Source: Chitinophagales bacterium (lineage in GTDB: Bacteria > Bacteroidota > Bacteroidia > Chitinophagales > UBA2359). Taken from it: DNA of 64,000 nucleotides. Both the position numbers and the translations under genes were made by a program. Positions 12,686 through 21,525 of this stretch are shown here, in pieces. The notes under the pieces were generated by a model. That model was not told the DNA's origin, searched no databases, and saw nothing but the letters and a program-made list of their open reading frames with translations. Within the stretch, counting starts at the first letter, position 1; every line of letters begins with the position of its first letter. The stretch covers positions 157,265 through 221,264 of the forward strand of contig JAHDFD010000003.1 of assembly GCA_020628375.1 (NCBI GenBank). The letters are read 5' to 3'.

Positions 12686-13435
12686 TTACTTTTCTCCAAA
12701 GATACTTGCAGACATATACTCGCGATTCATTCTCGCAATATTAGTTATAGAAATACCTTTAGGACATTCGGCTTCGCAGGCACCAGTATTCGTACATGAA
12801 CCAAAACCTTCTTCATCCATTTGATCTAACATTTTAAGCACTCTCGATTTGCGCTCAGCATCTCCTTGTGGTAATAAAGCAAGGTGCGATACTTTAGCTG
12901 AAACAAACAACGCAGCAGAAGCATTTTTACAAGCAGCAACACAGGCGCCACAACCAATACATGCAGCAGCATCGAAAGCTTCGTCGGCAGTTTTCTTTTC
13001 TACAGGTACGGCATTAGCATCTACCGCATTTCCTGTATTAACAGAAATATATCCACCTGCCTGAATAATTCTATCGAAAGCTGAACGATCAACAACAAGA
13101 TCTTTCACAACAGGGAAAGCACTAGCTCTCCAAGGTTCAATGTCTATAGTATCACCATCCTGAAAAGAACGCATGTGCAACTGGCAAGTCGTAGTCAGAT
13201 TCGATGGTCCGTGTGGTTGTCCATTTATATATAAACTACACATTCCGCAAATACCTTCACGACAATCGTGATCGAATTCTACAGGTTCTCCTCCATCCCG
13301 AATGATCTGTTCATTCAACATATCCATCATCTCAAGGAAAGACATATCTTCATCTACCCCATCTAATTTGTAGGCTTGCATCGATCCGGAAGCATTGGTG
13401 CTAGCTTGTCGCCATATATTTAATGTAAGTTTCAT
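12686..13435 (-). CDS. sdhB: Succinate dehydrogenase/fumarate reductase iron-sulfur subunit
   Basis: 249 aa. N-terminal plant-type ferredoxin domain with C58, C63, C66 and C84 for the [2Fe-2S] cluster. The C-terminal domain has C159, C162, C165 and C169, plus C214, C220 and C224, the latter two groups together ligating the [4Fe-4S] and [3Fe-4S] clusters. It passes electrons between the flavoprotein SdhA and the membrane cytochrome SdhC at the inner membrane. The operon order sdhC-sdhA-sdhB is that of the Bacteroidota type-B enzymes. It is 75 bp downstream of sdhA. Confidence 0.95.
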   Translation of the reverse strand: MKLTLNIWRQASTNASGSMQAYKLDGVDEDMSFLEMMDMLNEQIIRDGGEPVEFDHDCREGICGMCSLYINGQPHGPSNLTTTCQLHMRSFQDGDTIDIEPWRASAFPVVKDLVVDRSAFDRIIQAGGYISVNTGNAVDANAVPVEKKTADEAFDAAACIGCGACVAACKNASAALFVSAKVSHLALLPQGDAERKSRVLKMLDQMDEEGFGSCTNTGACEAECPKGISITNIARMNREYMSASIFGEK

Positions 13436-13510
13436 ATTTTATATTATTTTATCAGCACTGATACATAATAATTAACTGATTAACTATTACCCACCAATAA
13501 AAAAGTATTA

Positions 13511-15433
13511 TTATTTGTAAGAACGTGTTTTAAGTTCTACATTTTCGAAAACAAGTTCTTCCACATTTCTAATTGGTTCCTGGTTATCGCCAGTATATTC
13601 CCAAGCAGCTACATGTGTAAAATCTTCATCATTACGTTTTGCTTCTCCTTCCTCTGTTCTATATTCTTCACGGAAATGCCCCCCTGCAGATTCTTCACGA
13701 GCCAATGCATCGCGTGCCATTAATTCGCCTAATTCTAAGAAATCGGCAACACGACCTGCTTTTTCCAGTTCCTGGTTTTTTGAATCTTTTGTTCCCGGCA
13801 CTCTTACATCTTCCCAGAACTCTTTACGCAATTTCTGAATTTCACTGATTGCCCATCGTAAGCCTTCACCATTACGCGACATACCTACTTTTTCCCACAT
13901 GATCTTACCTAACTTCTTGTGGAAATCATCGACTGTACGAGAACCATTAATGTTTATCAGTTTATCCAAACTTGCTCTCACAGCATTCTCTGCTTCATCG
14001 AAAGCTGCATGATTGATATCTACTTTAGGATCAGAAATTTTCTTTGACAAATAGTTTCCAACAGTATAAGGAATAACAAAATATCCATCTGCTAAGCCCT
14101 GCATTAAGGCAGAAGCACCTAAACGATTTGCTCCATGATCGGAGAAATTCGCTTCTCCTAAGGCATATAAGCCCGGAACGGAAGTACTTAATTCATAATC
14201 TACCCATAAGCCACCCATCGTATAGTGAACCGCAGGGAAAATACGCATTGGTACTTCATAAGGATTTTCGTCGGTAATTCGCTGATACATTTCAAACAGG
14301 TTACCGTATTTTTCTTCAATACGGTTTTTCCCCTGTTCTTTAATTGCTCTTGAGAAATCAAGGTAAACAGCTACTCCTGTTTTTCCAACGCCCCTACCCT
14401 CATTCGTTACATATAATGCTGCACGCGATGCAACATCACGCGGAACCAAATTTCCAAACGACGGATATATTCTTTCTAAATAATAATCTCTGTCTTCTTC
14501 TGCAATTTCACTTGGGTGTTTACCACAATCTTCTTTACGCTTAGGCACCCAAACACGCCCATCGTTACGCAAACTTTCAGACATTAAAGTAAGCTTAGAC
14601 TGATTATGTCCGGAAACCGGAATACAAGTCGGGTGAATTTGTGTAAAACAAGGATTCGCAAAATAAGCTCCTTTCTTATAAGCTTTCCAAGCAGCAGTTA
14701 CATTAGAACCCATTGCGTTGGTAGAAAGGAAGAAAACATTACCATAACCACCAGTACAAAGTAAAACGGCATGCCCACCATGGCGTTCGATCTTACCATT
14801 TATCAGATTACGGGTAATAATGCCTTTTGCTTCGCCATTGATCTTAACAACATCAAGCATTTCATGACGATTATACATTTTTACTCTACCCGAAGCAATC
14901 TGGCGGCTTAAAGCACTATAAGCACCAATTAGTAATTGCTGTCCGGTTTGACCACGAGCATAAAATGTTCTGGAGACCAATACACCACCAAATGAACGGT
15001 TGGTCAATAAACCACCATAATCACGCGCGAAAGGAACACCTTGTGCAACGCACTGGTCAATAATACTTGCACTCACTTCAGCCAAACGATGTACGTTCGA
15101 TTCTCTAGAGCGGTAATCTCCTCCTTTGATCGTATCGTAGAATAAACGATAGTTGGAATCTCCATCATTCTGATAATTTTTAGCGGCATTGATTCCTCCT
15201 TGTGCTGCAATTGAGTGTGCACGTCGTGGAGAATCCTGAAAACAGAATGCCTTTACATTATATCCTAACTCTGCAAGCGTTGCTGCTGCAGAAGCTCCGG
15301 CTAAACCGGTTCCAACAATAATCACATCTAATTTGCGCTTATTATTTGGTGAAACCAATGGCACCTCTGACTTGTATTGTGTCCACTTATCGGCAAGTGC
15401 ACCAGCAGGAACTTTTGAATCGAATTTTGACAT
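13511..15433 (-). CDS. sdhA: Succinate dehydrogenase/fumarate reductase flavoprotein subunit
   Basis: 640 aa, the length typical of Bacteroidota type-B SdhA. It has a Rossmann FAD motif ([21 protein letters not shown], residues about 38-58), the covalent-FAD His region ([16 protein letters not shown]) and substrate-side motifs ([11 protein letters not shown], and [12 protein letters not shown] with the conserved His/Gly). It oxidises succinate to fumarate in the TCA cycle, with menaquinone as the likely acceptor through SdhC. It is the second gene of the sdhCAB operon. Confidence 0.95.
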   Translation of the reverse strand: MSKFDSKVPAGALADKWTQYKSEVPLVSPNNKRKLDVIIVGTGLAGASAAATLAELGYNVKAFCFQDSPRRAHSIAAQGGINAAKNYQNDGDSNYRLFYDTIKGGDYRSRESNVHRLAEVSASIIDQCVAQGVPFARDYGGLLTNRSFGGVLVSRTFYARGQTGQQLLIGAYSALSRQIASGRVKMYNRHEMLDVVKINGEAKGIITRNLINGKIERHGGHAVLLCTGGYGNVFFLSTNAMGSNVTAAWKAYKKGAYFANPCFTQIHPTCIPVSGHNQSKLTLMSESLRNDGRVWVPKRKEDCGKHPSEIAEEDRDYYLERIYPSFGNLVPRDVASRAALYVTNEGRGVGKTGVAVYLDFSRAIKEQGKNRIEEKYGNLFEMYQRITDENPYEVPMRIFPAVHYTMGGLWVDYELSTSVPGLYALGEANFSDHGANRLGASALMQGLADGYFVIPYTVGNYLSKKISDPKVDINHAAFDEAENAVRASLDKLININGSRTVDDFHKKLGKIMWEKVGMSRNGEGLRWAISEIQKLRKEFWEDVRVPGTKDSKNQELEKAGRVADFLELGELMARDALAREESAGGHFREEYRTEEGEAKRNDEDFTHVAAWEYTGDNQEPIRNVEELVFENVELKTRSYK

Positions 15434-15541
15434 ATTTTCTTTTTTTGTATTGACCTATTATTTTAACACGCTAATTTGGCTAATGTTTGAATTTATGTTC
15501 AGATATTGAATTATTGCTTCATTAAAGCAATTTCCGAATAC

Positions 15542-16234
15542 TTAAATAATGCCATTAGCAATAAGGTAAGCAGCAATTGGCTGTAAAGCAAAACCAAAAG
15601 GAACACCAATTGCGATGATATAACCCAATATTTTAATAATAGGTGTGTATTTATTATGAACGAAACCTAATGATCGGAATGCACTTTGGAATCCATGCCA
15701 AAGGTGAAAACTGATCGCAGCAAGTGATATCAGGTAAAATAATACGTATAATGGGCTTTTAAATGCTGCCATTACAATGGTATGAAGATCTTTTACTTTA
15801 TTTCCATCGTACTCAACATAAGGTACACTTCCAAATTTCATTTCAAACCAAAAGCTTTTCAGGTGAATTATAATAAAGAAGAAAATAATTACTCCCAATA
15901 ATCCCATATTACGAGATGCCCAAGAAGAGCTTTTTCCTGCCTTAGAAGCAGCATATTTGGTTGGACGTGATTTTTGATTTTGTAGGCTTAATACGATTCC
16001 ATCAATAATGTGGAAAGCAATTCCTAACATAGTAAAAATAGAGGCTACTTTAATTGGTGGAAATGTAGTCATAAAGTAAGCATATTCGTTAAATGCTCTT
16101 GCACCATTTGGATCCAGTAAAACTAAGTTTCCGGCCATGTGTACTACCAGAAATAAACACAGGAACAATCCTGTAAGACTCATGATTAACTTTTTTCCTA
16201 CCGAAGAAAACAGAAAGTTAGTTATCCAATTCAT
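15542..16234 (-). CDS. sdhC: Succinate dehydrogenase cytochrome b subunit
   Basis: 230 aa with five hydrophobic helices, the single-subunit di-haem cytochrome b of type-B succinate:quinone reductases. Candidate haem-ligand His residues lie in the membrane segments (LVVHMAGN, AFHIIDG, IIIHLKSFW, SFHLWHGFQ). It anchors SdhAB to the membrane and exchanges electrons with menaquinone. It is the first gene of sdhCAB, with a TAnnTTTG box at 16258-16265. Confidence 0.93.
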   Translation of the reverse strand: MNWITNFLFSSVGKKLIMSLTGLFLCLFLVVHMAGNLVLLDPNGARAFNEYAYFMTTFPPIKVASIFTMLGIAFHIIDGIVLSLQNQKSRPTKYAASKAGKSSSWASRNMGLLGVIIFFFIIIHLKSFWFEMKFGSVPYVEYDGNKVKDLHTIVMAAFKSPLYVLFYLISLAAISFHLWHGFQSAFRSLGFVHNKYTPIIKILGYIIAIGVPFGFALQPIAAYLIANGII

Positions 16235-16257
16235 AATATGCTTTTAAGAATTTTTCA

Positions 16258-16265
16258 CAAATTTA
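16258..16265 (-). promoter_or_regulatory. -7 box (TAAATTTG) upstream of sdhC
   Basis: Perfect TAnnTTTG match 24 bases before the sdhC ATG on the minus strand. No TTG occurs at the ideal distance upstream. Confidence 0.5.
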
Positions 16266-16332
16266 CTACTCGAATGATTAAGAAACTACGGCTTTGGCTT
16301 CCTTTTGCGAAAATTCTGCCATTTTTTGTTAG

Positions 16333-16380
16333 TTAATGAGTTTAACAGTTTAACAGTTTAAGAGTTCAAGAGTTAATAAG
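16333..16380. repeat. Six degenerate 8-bp direct repeats
   Basis: Consecutive octamers TTAATGAG, TTTAACAG, TTTAACAG, TTTAAGAG, TTCAAGAG, TTAATAAG. The array runs into the stop codon of the dehydrogenase gene. Confidence 0.8.
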
Positions 16381-17380
16381 CTTGTTGTAAATCTATTACA
16401 TTAATGTATTCAGGTTTTTCATTAATTGATTCATTCAAATTGTGAATTACATCGTTCCAGCGTTCAAGGTCGTTCATAGGGCTTGCTGCTCTGTGTGGAG
16501 ACAGAATAATGTTGTTTAACTCATGGAAAGGATATTGGTATGGATATTTTCGCCCTTCTTCATCTGGTTCAGGTCGATAATTATACCATACATCTATTGC
16601 TGCTCCTGTAATTTTATTTTCCTTCAGTGCTGAATAAAGTGCTTTTTCTTCTATTAGATCTCCTCTTCCAACATTCAAAACAAGACTATTTTTCTTTAGT
16701 AAATGAATATTATGTTCTGCAATAAGGTGTTTACTTTCCGCAGTTGAAGGTACTGCCGCAATCAATATATCTATTTCTTTAAGAAAATGCTCGAGTTGTT
16801 GTTGTTCTATTGAATATAAAGAACAGTTTTCAGGCTTAATAAGCCATTTTTTGTTTTTACAAATTGAAAAACGGCATCCAAAGCCTTGTAGCATTTGATG
16901 AACATTTCGGTTTACAGCTCCATAACCTAACAATCCAATTCTTTTATTTCTTAACGGAATAGAAATTCCTTCTTTATCACCTGAACGCCATTGTCCATTT
17001 TTGAGTAAGTTATGGTGTAATATAACTTTATTACTGAGTGATAGCAGAAGTGCTACCGTATGCTGAGCTGTAAAGTAAGCGTTGCCATGGCTATTCATTA
17101 AACGAATATTTTTCTTCTGTAAGGTAGTTTTAAATGCTTCGACAATATGTTGAACCCCAGCTCCCGGGTTAATGATGGTCTCGAGTGTTTTGGCTTTTTC
17201 AAAAATTTTATCAGTAAACCGCCAACCAACTAAAACAGATACATTTTCTAACTGTGGAAGAATAGCTTCTTCTTTCGAACTTTCTGTGAAATAGTAATTG
17301 AGCCTTGAATCGAGTTTAGATATTATATAATCTTTGAGTGAAGGGTCTGCTTTAAAAGCAAAAAGTATTTTCTTATTCAT
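16373..17380 (-). CDS. D-isomer-specific 2-hydroxyacid dehydrogenase family protein
   Basis: 335 aa from the ATG at 17380, which overlaps the stop of the upstream Uma2 gene (TAATG), showing translational coupling. A longer frame would begin inside that gene. NAD-binding motif GLLGYGAVNRNVH; catalytic Arg in LNVGRGDLIEE, Glu in the YRPEPDEEG segment, and His in LSPHRAAS, all in the expected order. The family reduces 2-keto acids or oxidises D-2-hydroxyacids (phosphoglycerate, lactate, glyoxylate); the substrate cannot be told. The Gly-rich loop is unusual after the second Gly (GAVN rather than GxxG). Confidence 0.85.
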   Translation of the reverse strand: MNKKILFAFKADPSLKDYIISKLDSRLNYYFTESSKEEAILPQLENVSVLVGWRFTDKIFEKAKTLETIINPGAGVQHIVEAFKTTLQKKNIRLMNSHGNAYFTAQHTVALLLSLSNKVILHHNLLKNGQWRSGDKEGISIPLRNKRIGLLGYGAVNRNVHQMLQGFGCRFSICKNKKWLIKPENCSLYSIEQQQLEHFLKEIDILIAAVPSTAESKHLIAEHNIHLLKKNSLVLNVGRGDLIEEKALYSALKENKITGAAIDVWYNYRPEPDEEGRKYPYQYPFHELNNIILSPHRAASPMNDLERWNDVIHNLNESINEKPEYINVIDLQQAY

Positions 17381-17991
17381 TAATTCTTTTCGATCAATTC
17401 TTTCAGGCAAAAATTACAATCATCAATAATATTAACAGTGTCTCCAAGCTGATAAATTTCCCAGGGGGATTTTTGGGTTGCCACTACTACATTCTTACTT
17501 TCAGTAAAAATCCAAATTACTCTTTCTACACCAAAATTTAACAAGTCGGTAGTTTTTTCCTGATAATACGACATTACATCGTTTTCATAATTGCTTAGAT
17601 CGGCATCAATATCTACTTCAATTACAACCTTAGGTGGAATTTTTGAATAGTGTTTATCAATTAAAACTTCATTTTTTTCATAGATGGCTAAATCTAAACA
17701 TCTAGAATTATTCTTAGACAAAAGAATACCTAGTTCTGATGTGAACAGATCAAATTTTTCTGCTATTCCTTTTTTACCTAGCAATAATATCAATAAAGTA
17801 ATTAATCTGGATTGCAAACTACTGCTTCCCATTTCCTGTGGTTGTTTGGTGAGTAAAATAAATTCCTGATAACCTTTATAAAAAACAGGTTTTCCACGTA
17901 CAACTTCATATACGTAAGGCAGTAAATAATCAGGAAGTGGTTCGAGCAAACCCATTTGCTGCCATTTAGCTTCTGTTTTGGTAGTTGTCAT
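17380..17991 (-). CDS. Uma2 family (DUF820) putative endonuclease-fold protein
   Basis: 203 aa. Family features are the opening PLPDYLLPYVYEVVRGKP, the central CLDLAIYEK strand carrying an Asp, and PKVVIEVDIDADLS with the Glu of the PD-(D/E)XK core. Then comes VERVIWIFTESKNVVV, the usual C-terminal strand pair. It is coupled by a one-base overlap to the 2-hydroxyacid dehydrogenase. Only distantly similar to the other Uma2 gene at 10497. Function unknown beyond the fold. Confidence 0.82.
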   Translation of the reverse strand: MTTTKTEAKWQQMGLLEPLPDYLLPYVYEVVRGKPVFYKGYQEFILLTKQPQEMGSSSLQSRLITLLILLLGKKGIAEKFDLFTSELGILLSKNNSRCLDLAIYEKNEVLIDKHYSKIPPKVVIEVDIDADLSNYENDVMSYYQEKTTDLLNFGVERVIWIFTESKNVVVATQKSPWEIYQLGDTVNIIDDCNFCLKELIEKN

Positions 17992-18066
17992 AATTCAAAT
18001 ATAATTGAAAAAAATACAATGTAATTTTGAAATACTTAACTTTAAAACTATTTTCTATTGTAATAT

Positions 18067-18103
18067 GCCCTTCGACAGCGGTGTCTGCCACTACGCTCAG
18101 GGC
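18067..18103. repeat. CCCTTCGAC...GCTCAGGG inverted repeat
   Basis: GCCCT / AGGGC ends enclosing TCGACAGCGG and CTACGCTC; a type of short palindromic element common between genes in this phylum. A T-run follows on the plus strand, so it could also end transcription. Confidence 0.5.
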
Positions 18104-18205
18104 TTTTTCAATTTACCATAGACAAACCCTAAGCAATATAAAGTCTACTATATGAACAATTTTTAAGAATACGTTTATTGGTAAATTATGTATAACATAA
18201 GAAAA

Positions 18206-18880
18206 ATGAAATTCATTCACTTTATAGATGCTGCTTCCAAGGAAATAGTTTTGAGAGAAGGACTTTCTCTTAAGCCAAATCATAGAAAAATTAACAAAGA
18301 AAGCTCAGGTATTTTCTGTTATCCATTAGTAAAAATACCTTTTAAAATTCCAGGTACTGAAAAAGAATATGATGACATTAATGACTTTCTAACTTTTAAA
18401 AAAGAAGAAGAATTATTAAACACATCTTTATCTATTGAAGAATCCTGGGAAGTGATTGGTGCTTCAAGAGTTACACGTAGAGATCCAAAGGTTAAAAAAG
18501 TAGCAGCAGCAATTTTTGAACTTAATAAAGATCATTGGCCAATTACTGTTTTTATCAATATTAGACATACTATTGGAAATAAATTCGCTCAAATATTGGA
18601 AAGCAATCAAAATACAGGAATTGTTTTTAAAGGATATGAAAATAACCTTATGCAATTAGTTAATAACATTCAACATGAAAGATATGTAATCGCTAGTGCT
18701 CCTTTTTCAGTTGATACAGAAAGTGATCTTTTAAATTTTATAGATAAACTTATCTTAGTTGGCGGTGGGCTTTGGAAAGAAGATTCTTTTGAATGTATGC
18801 TAACCGAATGTGTTCGTAGAGAGAATATTGAAAGAATAACAGAATTAGAAAATAAGTACTATGATTCTTTTATAGAATAA
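18206..18880 (+). CDS. Hypothetical cytoplasmic protein
   Basis: 224 aa from the ATG at 18206 (MKFIHFIDAASKEIVLREGL); an ATG six codons upstream (18188) is also possible. No signal peptide or membrane helix. The opening, a short strand followed by an I/L-x-x-x-GL turn, superficially recalls ADP-ribosyl-transferase-like toxins such as DarT, but no catalytic triad can be traced, so I do not assign that. The middle (AAAIFELNKDHWPITVFINIRH) is beta-rich. The next gene starts 14 bp downstream, so the two may be an operon. Nothing else recognised. Confidence 0.65.
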   Translation: MKFIHFIDAASKEIVLREGLSLKPNHRKINKESSGIFCYPLVKIPFKIPGTEKEYDDINDFLTFKKEEELLNTSLSIEESWEVIGASRVTRRDPKVKKVAAAIFELNKDHWPITVFINIRHTIGNKFAQILESNQNTGIVFKGYENNLMQLVNNIQHERYVIASAPFSVDTESDLLNFIDKLILVGGGLWKEDSFECMLTECVRRENIERITELENKYYDSFIE

Positions 18881-18894
18881 AAACACATAACAAA

Positions 18895-19455
18895 ATGAAA
18901 AAGGTACTTCAACTGATAAGAGAAATCATTCCGGTAATATTAGGCATTTTAATCGCATTATTAATTAATAACTGGAATGATAATAGAAAAGAGAGAAGAT
19001 ATTTAGATCAAATATATTCTTCGATAAAAAACGAATTAGAGGAAAGTGTTGCAGATATTAAAAGGAATATTCCCAAACAATTAGCAGCAGTTGATACTAT
19101 AAATAATTATTTGAATAATAACGCATATTCTATATATGATATAATGATCAAAGCGGATGGTATTCATTCTCCTTCAATAAAAACCAATTCATGGAATGCT
19201 TTAGCTAATTCTAAAATTGAATTAATAGAATATGAAAAACTTTCTGCATTGGCCGATATTGAAGATTGGAAGAAAAATTTAAGTAAGAGAACTGAAAGGC
19301 AAATGGATTTTCTATTTCAAAACATGGAGGAAACCGACAAAGGAAAAAAGGAAATTTACAGAATGATCGTTTTAGATATAGTTGGGTCTGAAAAAAGATT
19401 ACAATCAACAATAGAAGAAATATTAAAAGAAGAACCTTATGTTAGTTATAGATAG
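18895..19455 (+). CDS. DUF6090-like single-pass membrane protein
   Basis: 186 aa. The N-terminus (REIIPVILGILIALLINNWN) is one membrane helix directly followed by DNRKERRYLDQI, the hallmark of a Bacteroidota family (DUF6090) of unknown function. The rest is an alpha-helical, probably coiled-coil, soluble domain. It lies 14 bp downstream of the unknown gene at 18206. No enzymatic motif. Confidence 0.78.
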   Translation: MKKVLQLIREIIPVILGILIALLINNWNDNRKERRYLDQIYSSIKNELEESVADIKRNIPKQLAAVDTINNYLNNNAYSIYDIMIKADGIHSPSIKTNSWNALANSKIELIEYEKLSALADIEDWKKNLSKRTERQMDFLFQNMEETDKGKKEIYRMIVLDIVGSEKRLQSTIEEILKEEPYVSYR

Positions 19456-19460
19456 TTAGG

Positions 19461-19647
19461 GTTCGGTTGGCTCACCTGAGTTCGGCAAGCTCACCCTGAC
19501 AATGAAGAAATAATTAATAATCAAAGTCATACTAATACAATTTGAAAAATATATAACCGTATATATTACAAAAAAACCTCCACTTTTCAGGTATCCGTTG
19601 GTCTGGAGACACAACGGAGGTCAGAGTTCGGCAAGCTCACTCTGACA
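19461..19647. repeat. Cluster of short palindromic repeats, including element copy 2
   Basis: Two GTTCGGCAAGCTCAC segments (near 19479-19500 and 19625-19640), the second forming TCAGAG / CTCTGA. Between them, at 19577-19620, is copy 2 of the CCGTTG-GTCT..AGAC-CAACGG element also found at 9781-9826, here with an added outer stem CCTCC / GGAGG. Confidence 0.7.
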
Positions 19648-19664
19648 GCATAGAAAAATGATAA

Positions 19665-20540
19665 CACATCGAAAGAATAGAAATACATATTGTTCCAAAA
19701 CTAAAAAAGCCTATTCGTTTACAGGAATACGGAGTTGGCATTTTCCTGAATGCTCCAACAAAATCTGCTTTAAAAAAGGTTATAAAGAAACAATGTATTA
19801 AAGTGAATGGGAAAGTAGCTACTACTGCCACTTATATAAATGGAGAAGAAAGGATCGAATTTTCTGTTCCGCCAATAAAAACACAAAAGAAACAACTAGT
19901 ATTTCCACTTGAAGTAATTTATGAAGATGAATATTTAGCGGCAATACATAAGCCAGCTGGAATTTTAGTAAGTGGAAATAGTTTTAAAACAATTGCTAGA
20001 GCGCTTAGTCAAAATATCAAAATAAGTACACTAAATGATGCTACAAATCCACAACCAGTACATCGGCTTGATTATGCCACAACCGGAATTTTATTAGTTG
20101 GAAAAACAAGCTCAGCTATTCGTGAATTAAGTAAACTATTCGCTGAAAAAAAGATTGCTAAAAGTTATCTTGCCATTACTATTGGCAATATGGACAAATC
20201 GGGAAATATTACTTCAAACATTGATAACAAACCTGCTGAATCTGAATACAATTTACTCGACACTGTTGTTTCAAAAAGGTTTGGGCAACTTAATTTGGTA
20301 GAACTCAACCCAAAAACCGGTAAAACCCATCAATTACGCAGGCATTTGCTCAGCATTGGTAATCCGATATTGGGTGATAAACAATATGCCTTTGATGATT
20401 TAATTTTAAAAGGAAAAGGCATGTATTTACACGCCTTTTCGCTTATTTTTTCGCATCCATTCACTGGAGAAAAATTATATCTGAAAGATAGATTCACCAA
20501 ACGATTTGAAAAGATCTTTGATAAATCTTTCTTTGTATAA
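19665..20540 (+). CDS. RluA-family pseudouridine synthase with S4 domain; no canonical start codon
   Basis: Open frame of 291 codons. Residues about 10-60 are an S4 RNA-binding domain (RLQEYGVGIFLNAPTKSALK, QCIKVNGKVATTATYI), followed by an RluA catalytic domain with the active-site Asp in VHRLDYATTGILLVGK and the LNPKTGKTHQLRRHL motif. The enzyme isomerises uridine in rRNA or tRNA. The first ATG/GTG/TTG in frame is the GTG at 19803, inside the S4 domain. The coding similarity clearly starts earlier, yet upstream to the stop at 19662 there is only ATA, ATT or ATC. Either a rare start is used or one base is missing after the ATG at 19658, which is in another frame. The coordinate given is the limit of the open frame. 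Confidence 0.8.
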   Translation, partial: HIERIEIHIVPKLKKPIRLQEYGVGIFLNAPTKSALKKVIKKQCIKVNGKVATTATYINGEERIEFSVPPIKTQKKQLVFPLEVIYEDEYLAAIHKPAGILVSGNSFKTIARALSQNIKISTLNDATNPQPVHRLDYATTGILLVGKTSSAIRELSKLFAEKKIAKSYLAITIGNMDKSGNITSNIDNKPAESEYNLLDTVVSKRFGQLNLVELNPKTGKTHQLRRHLLSIGNPILGDKQYAFDDLILKGKGMYLHAFSLIFSHPFTGEKLYLKDRFTKRFEKIFDKSFFV

Positions 20541-20551
20541 ATATCCCAAGA

Positions 20552-20705
20552 GTTGTTGGTCAGCAACCAATACAGGAATTATTTTTAGTCAGGCTACCGG
20601 CATAAAAAAGAGTCGTTGGTCAGCGACCAACGAAGGACTCGTCAGCGACCAATGAAGGATTGATCAGCAACCAATGAGGGACTTGTCAGTAATTAACGAA
20701 GGGAT
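20552..20705. repeat. Cluster of GTTGGTCAGC(G/A)ACCAAC palindromes
   Basis: At least five related units: TTGTTGGTCAGCAACCAA, CGTTGGTCAGCGACCAACGA, CGTCAGCGACCAATGA, GATCAGCAACCAATGA and TGTCAGTAATTAACGA, each followed by AGG or GGG. Fills the gap between the pseudouridine synthase and the CoA-transferase gene. A single related palindrome lies near 2898-2918. Confidence 0.75.
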
Positions 20706-20732
20706 TAATCGTTCTTAGGCGAATCATATCCT

Positions 20733-21431
20733 TTAAGCTTCTCTTACCGTTCTTTGCTCGATACGTTTTTCGTAGGCTTCTCCTTTGAAAATACGTTGAA
20801 TAAAAATTCCCGGAACATGTATTTCATTTGCATTCAACTCACCTGCTTCTACTAATTCTTCAACTTCAACAATGGTTACTTTTCCTGCCATTGCCATCAT
20901 CGAATTAAAATTACGAGCTGTTGCTTTAAAGATCAGATTTCCATGCGTATCTCCCTTCCAGGCTTTAATAATAGAAAAGTCTGCACGTAATGAATGTTCT
21001 AGTATATGTGGCTTTCCATCAAAATCTCTTACTTCCTTACCTTCCGCAACTTCGGTACCAAAACCCGTTGGTGTAAAGAAAGCCGGAATACCAGCACCAC
21101 CCGCACGGATCTTTTCAGCAAGTGTTCCCTGTGGTGTTAATTCGACTTCTAACTCTCCTGCCAATAACTGGCGCTCAAACTCATCGTTTTCACCAACATA
21201 AGAAGAGATCATTTTCTTGATCTGGCGTGTTTGTAATAATAAGCCCAAACCAAAGTCATCCACTCCGGCATTATTAGAAATACAAGTAAGTCCGCTTACT
21301 CCTTTTTCTCTTAATGCCAGAATACTATTTTCAGGAATACCACATAAACCAAAACCACCAAGCATAATTGTGGCATTATCTGGAATATCATTTATTGCAA
21401 CTTTTGCATTATCAACTACCTTATTCATCAC
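20733..21431 (-). CDS. scoA: 3-oxoacid CoA-transferase subunit A
   Basis: 232 aa, normal length for the alpha subunit. Signatures are [17 protein letters not shown] near the N-terminus (the glycine-rich CoA-transferase motif), [33 protein letters not shown] and [19 protein letters not shown]. With a beta subunit it moves CoA from succinyl-CoA to acetoacetate for ketone-body or acetate use. No beta subunit is in the window: the downstream neighbour is the unrelated pseudouridine synthase, so the B gene must be elsewhere. A TATCTTTG box precedes it. Confidence 0.93.
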   Translation of the reverse strand: MMNKVVDNAKVAINDIPDNATIMLGGFGLCGIPENSILALREKGVSGLTCISNNAGVDDFGLGLLLQTRQIKKMISSYVGENDEFERQLLAGELEVELTPQGTLAEKIRAGGAGIPAFFTPTGFGTEVAEGKEVRDFDGKPHILEHSLRADFSIIKAWKGDTHGNLIFKATARNFNSMMAMAGKVTIVEVEELVEAGELNANEIHVPGIFIQRIFKGEAYEKRIEQRTVREA

Positions 21432-21456
21432 TTATATTTAGGTTCTTTTGAAAGCT

Positions 21457-21464
21457 CAAAGATA
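21457..21464 (-). promoter_or_regulatory. -7 box (TATCTTTG) upstream of scoA
   Basis: Perfect TAnnTTTG match on the minus strand, 25 bases before the start codon; no TTG at the ideal upstream distance. Confidence 0.5.
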
Positions 21465-21525
21465 TTTAAAACTTTTTTAAGATTTTTTGAAATAATACAA
21501 CACTTAAATTACATTATTTTGTAAT

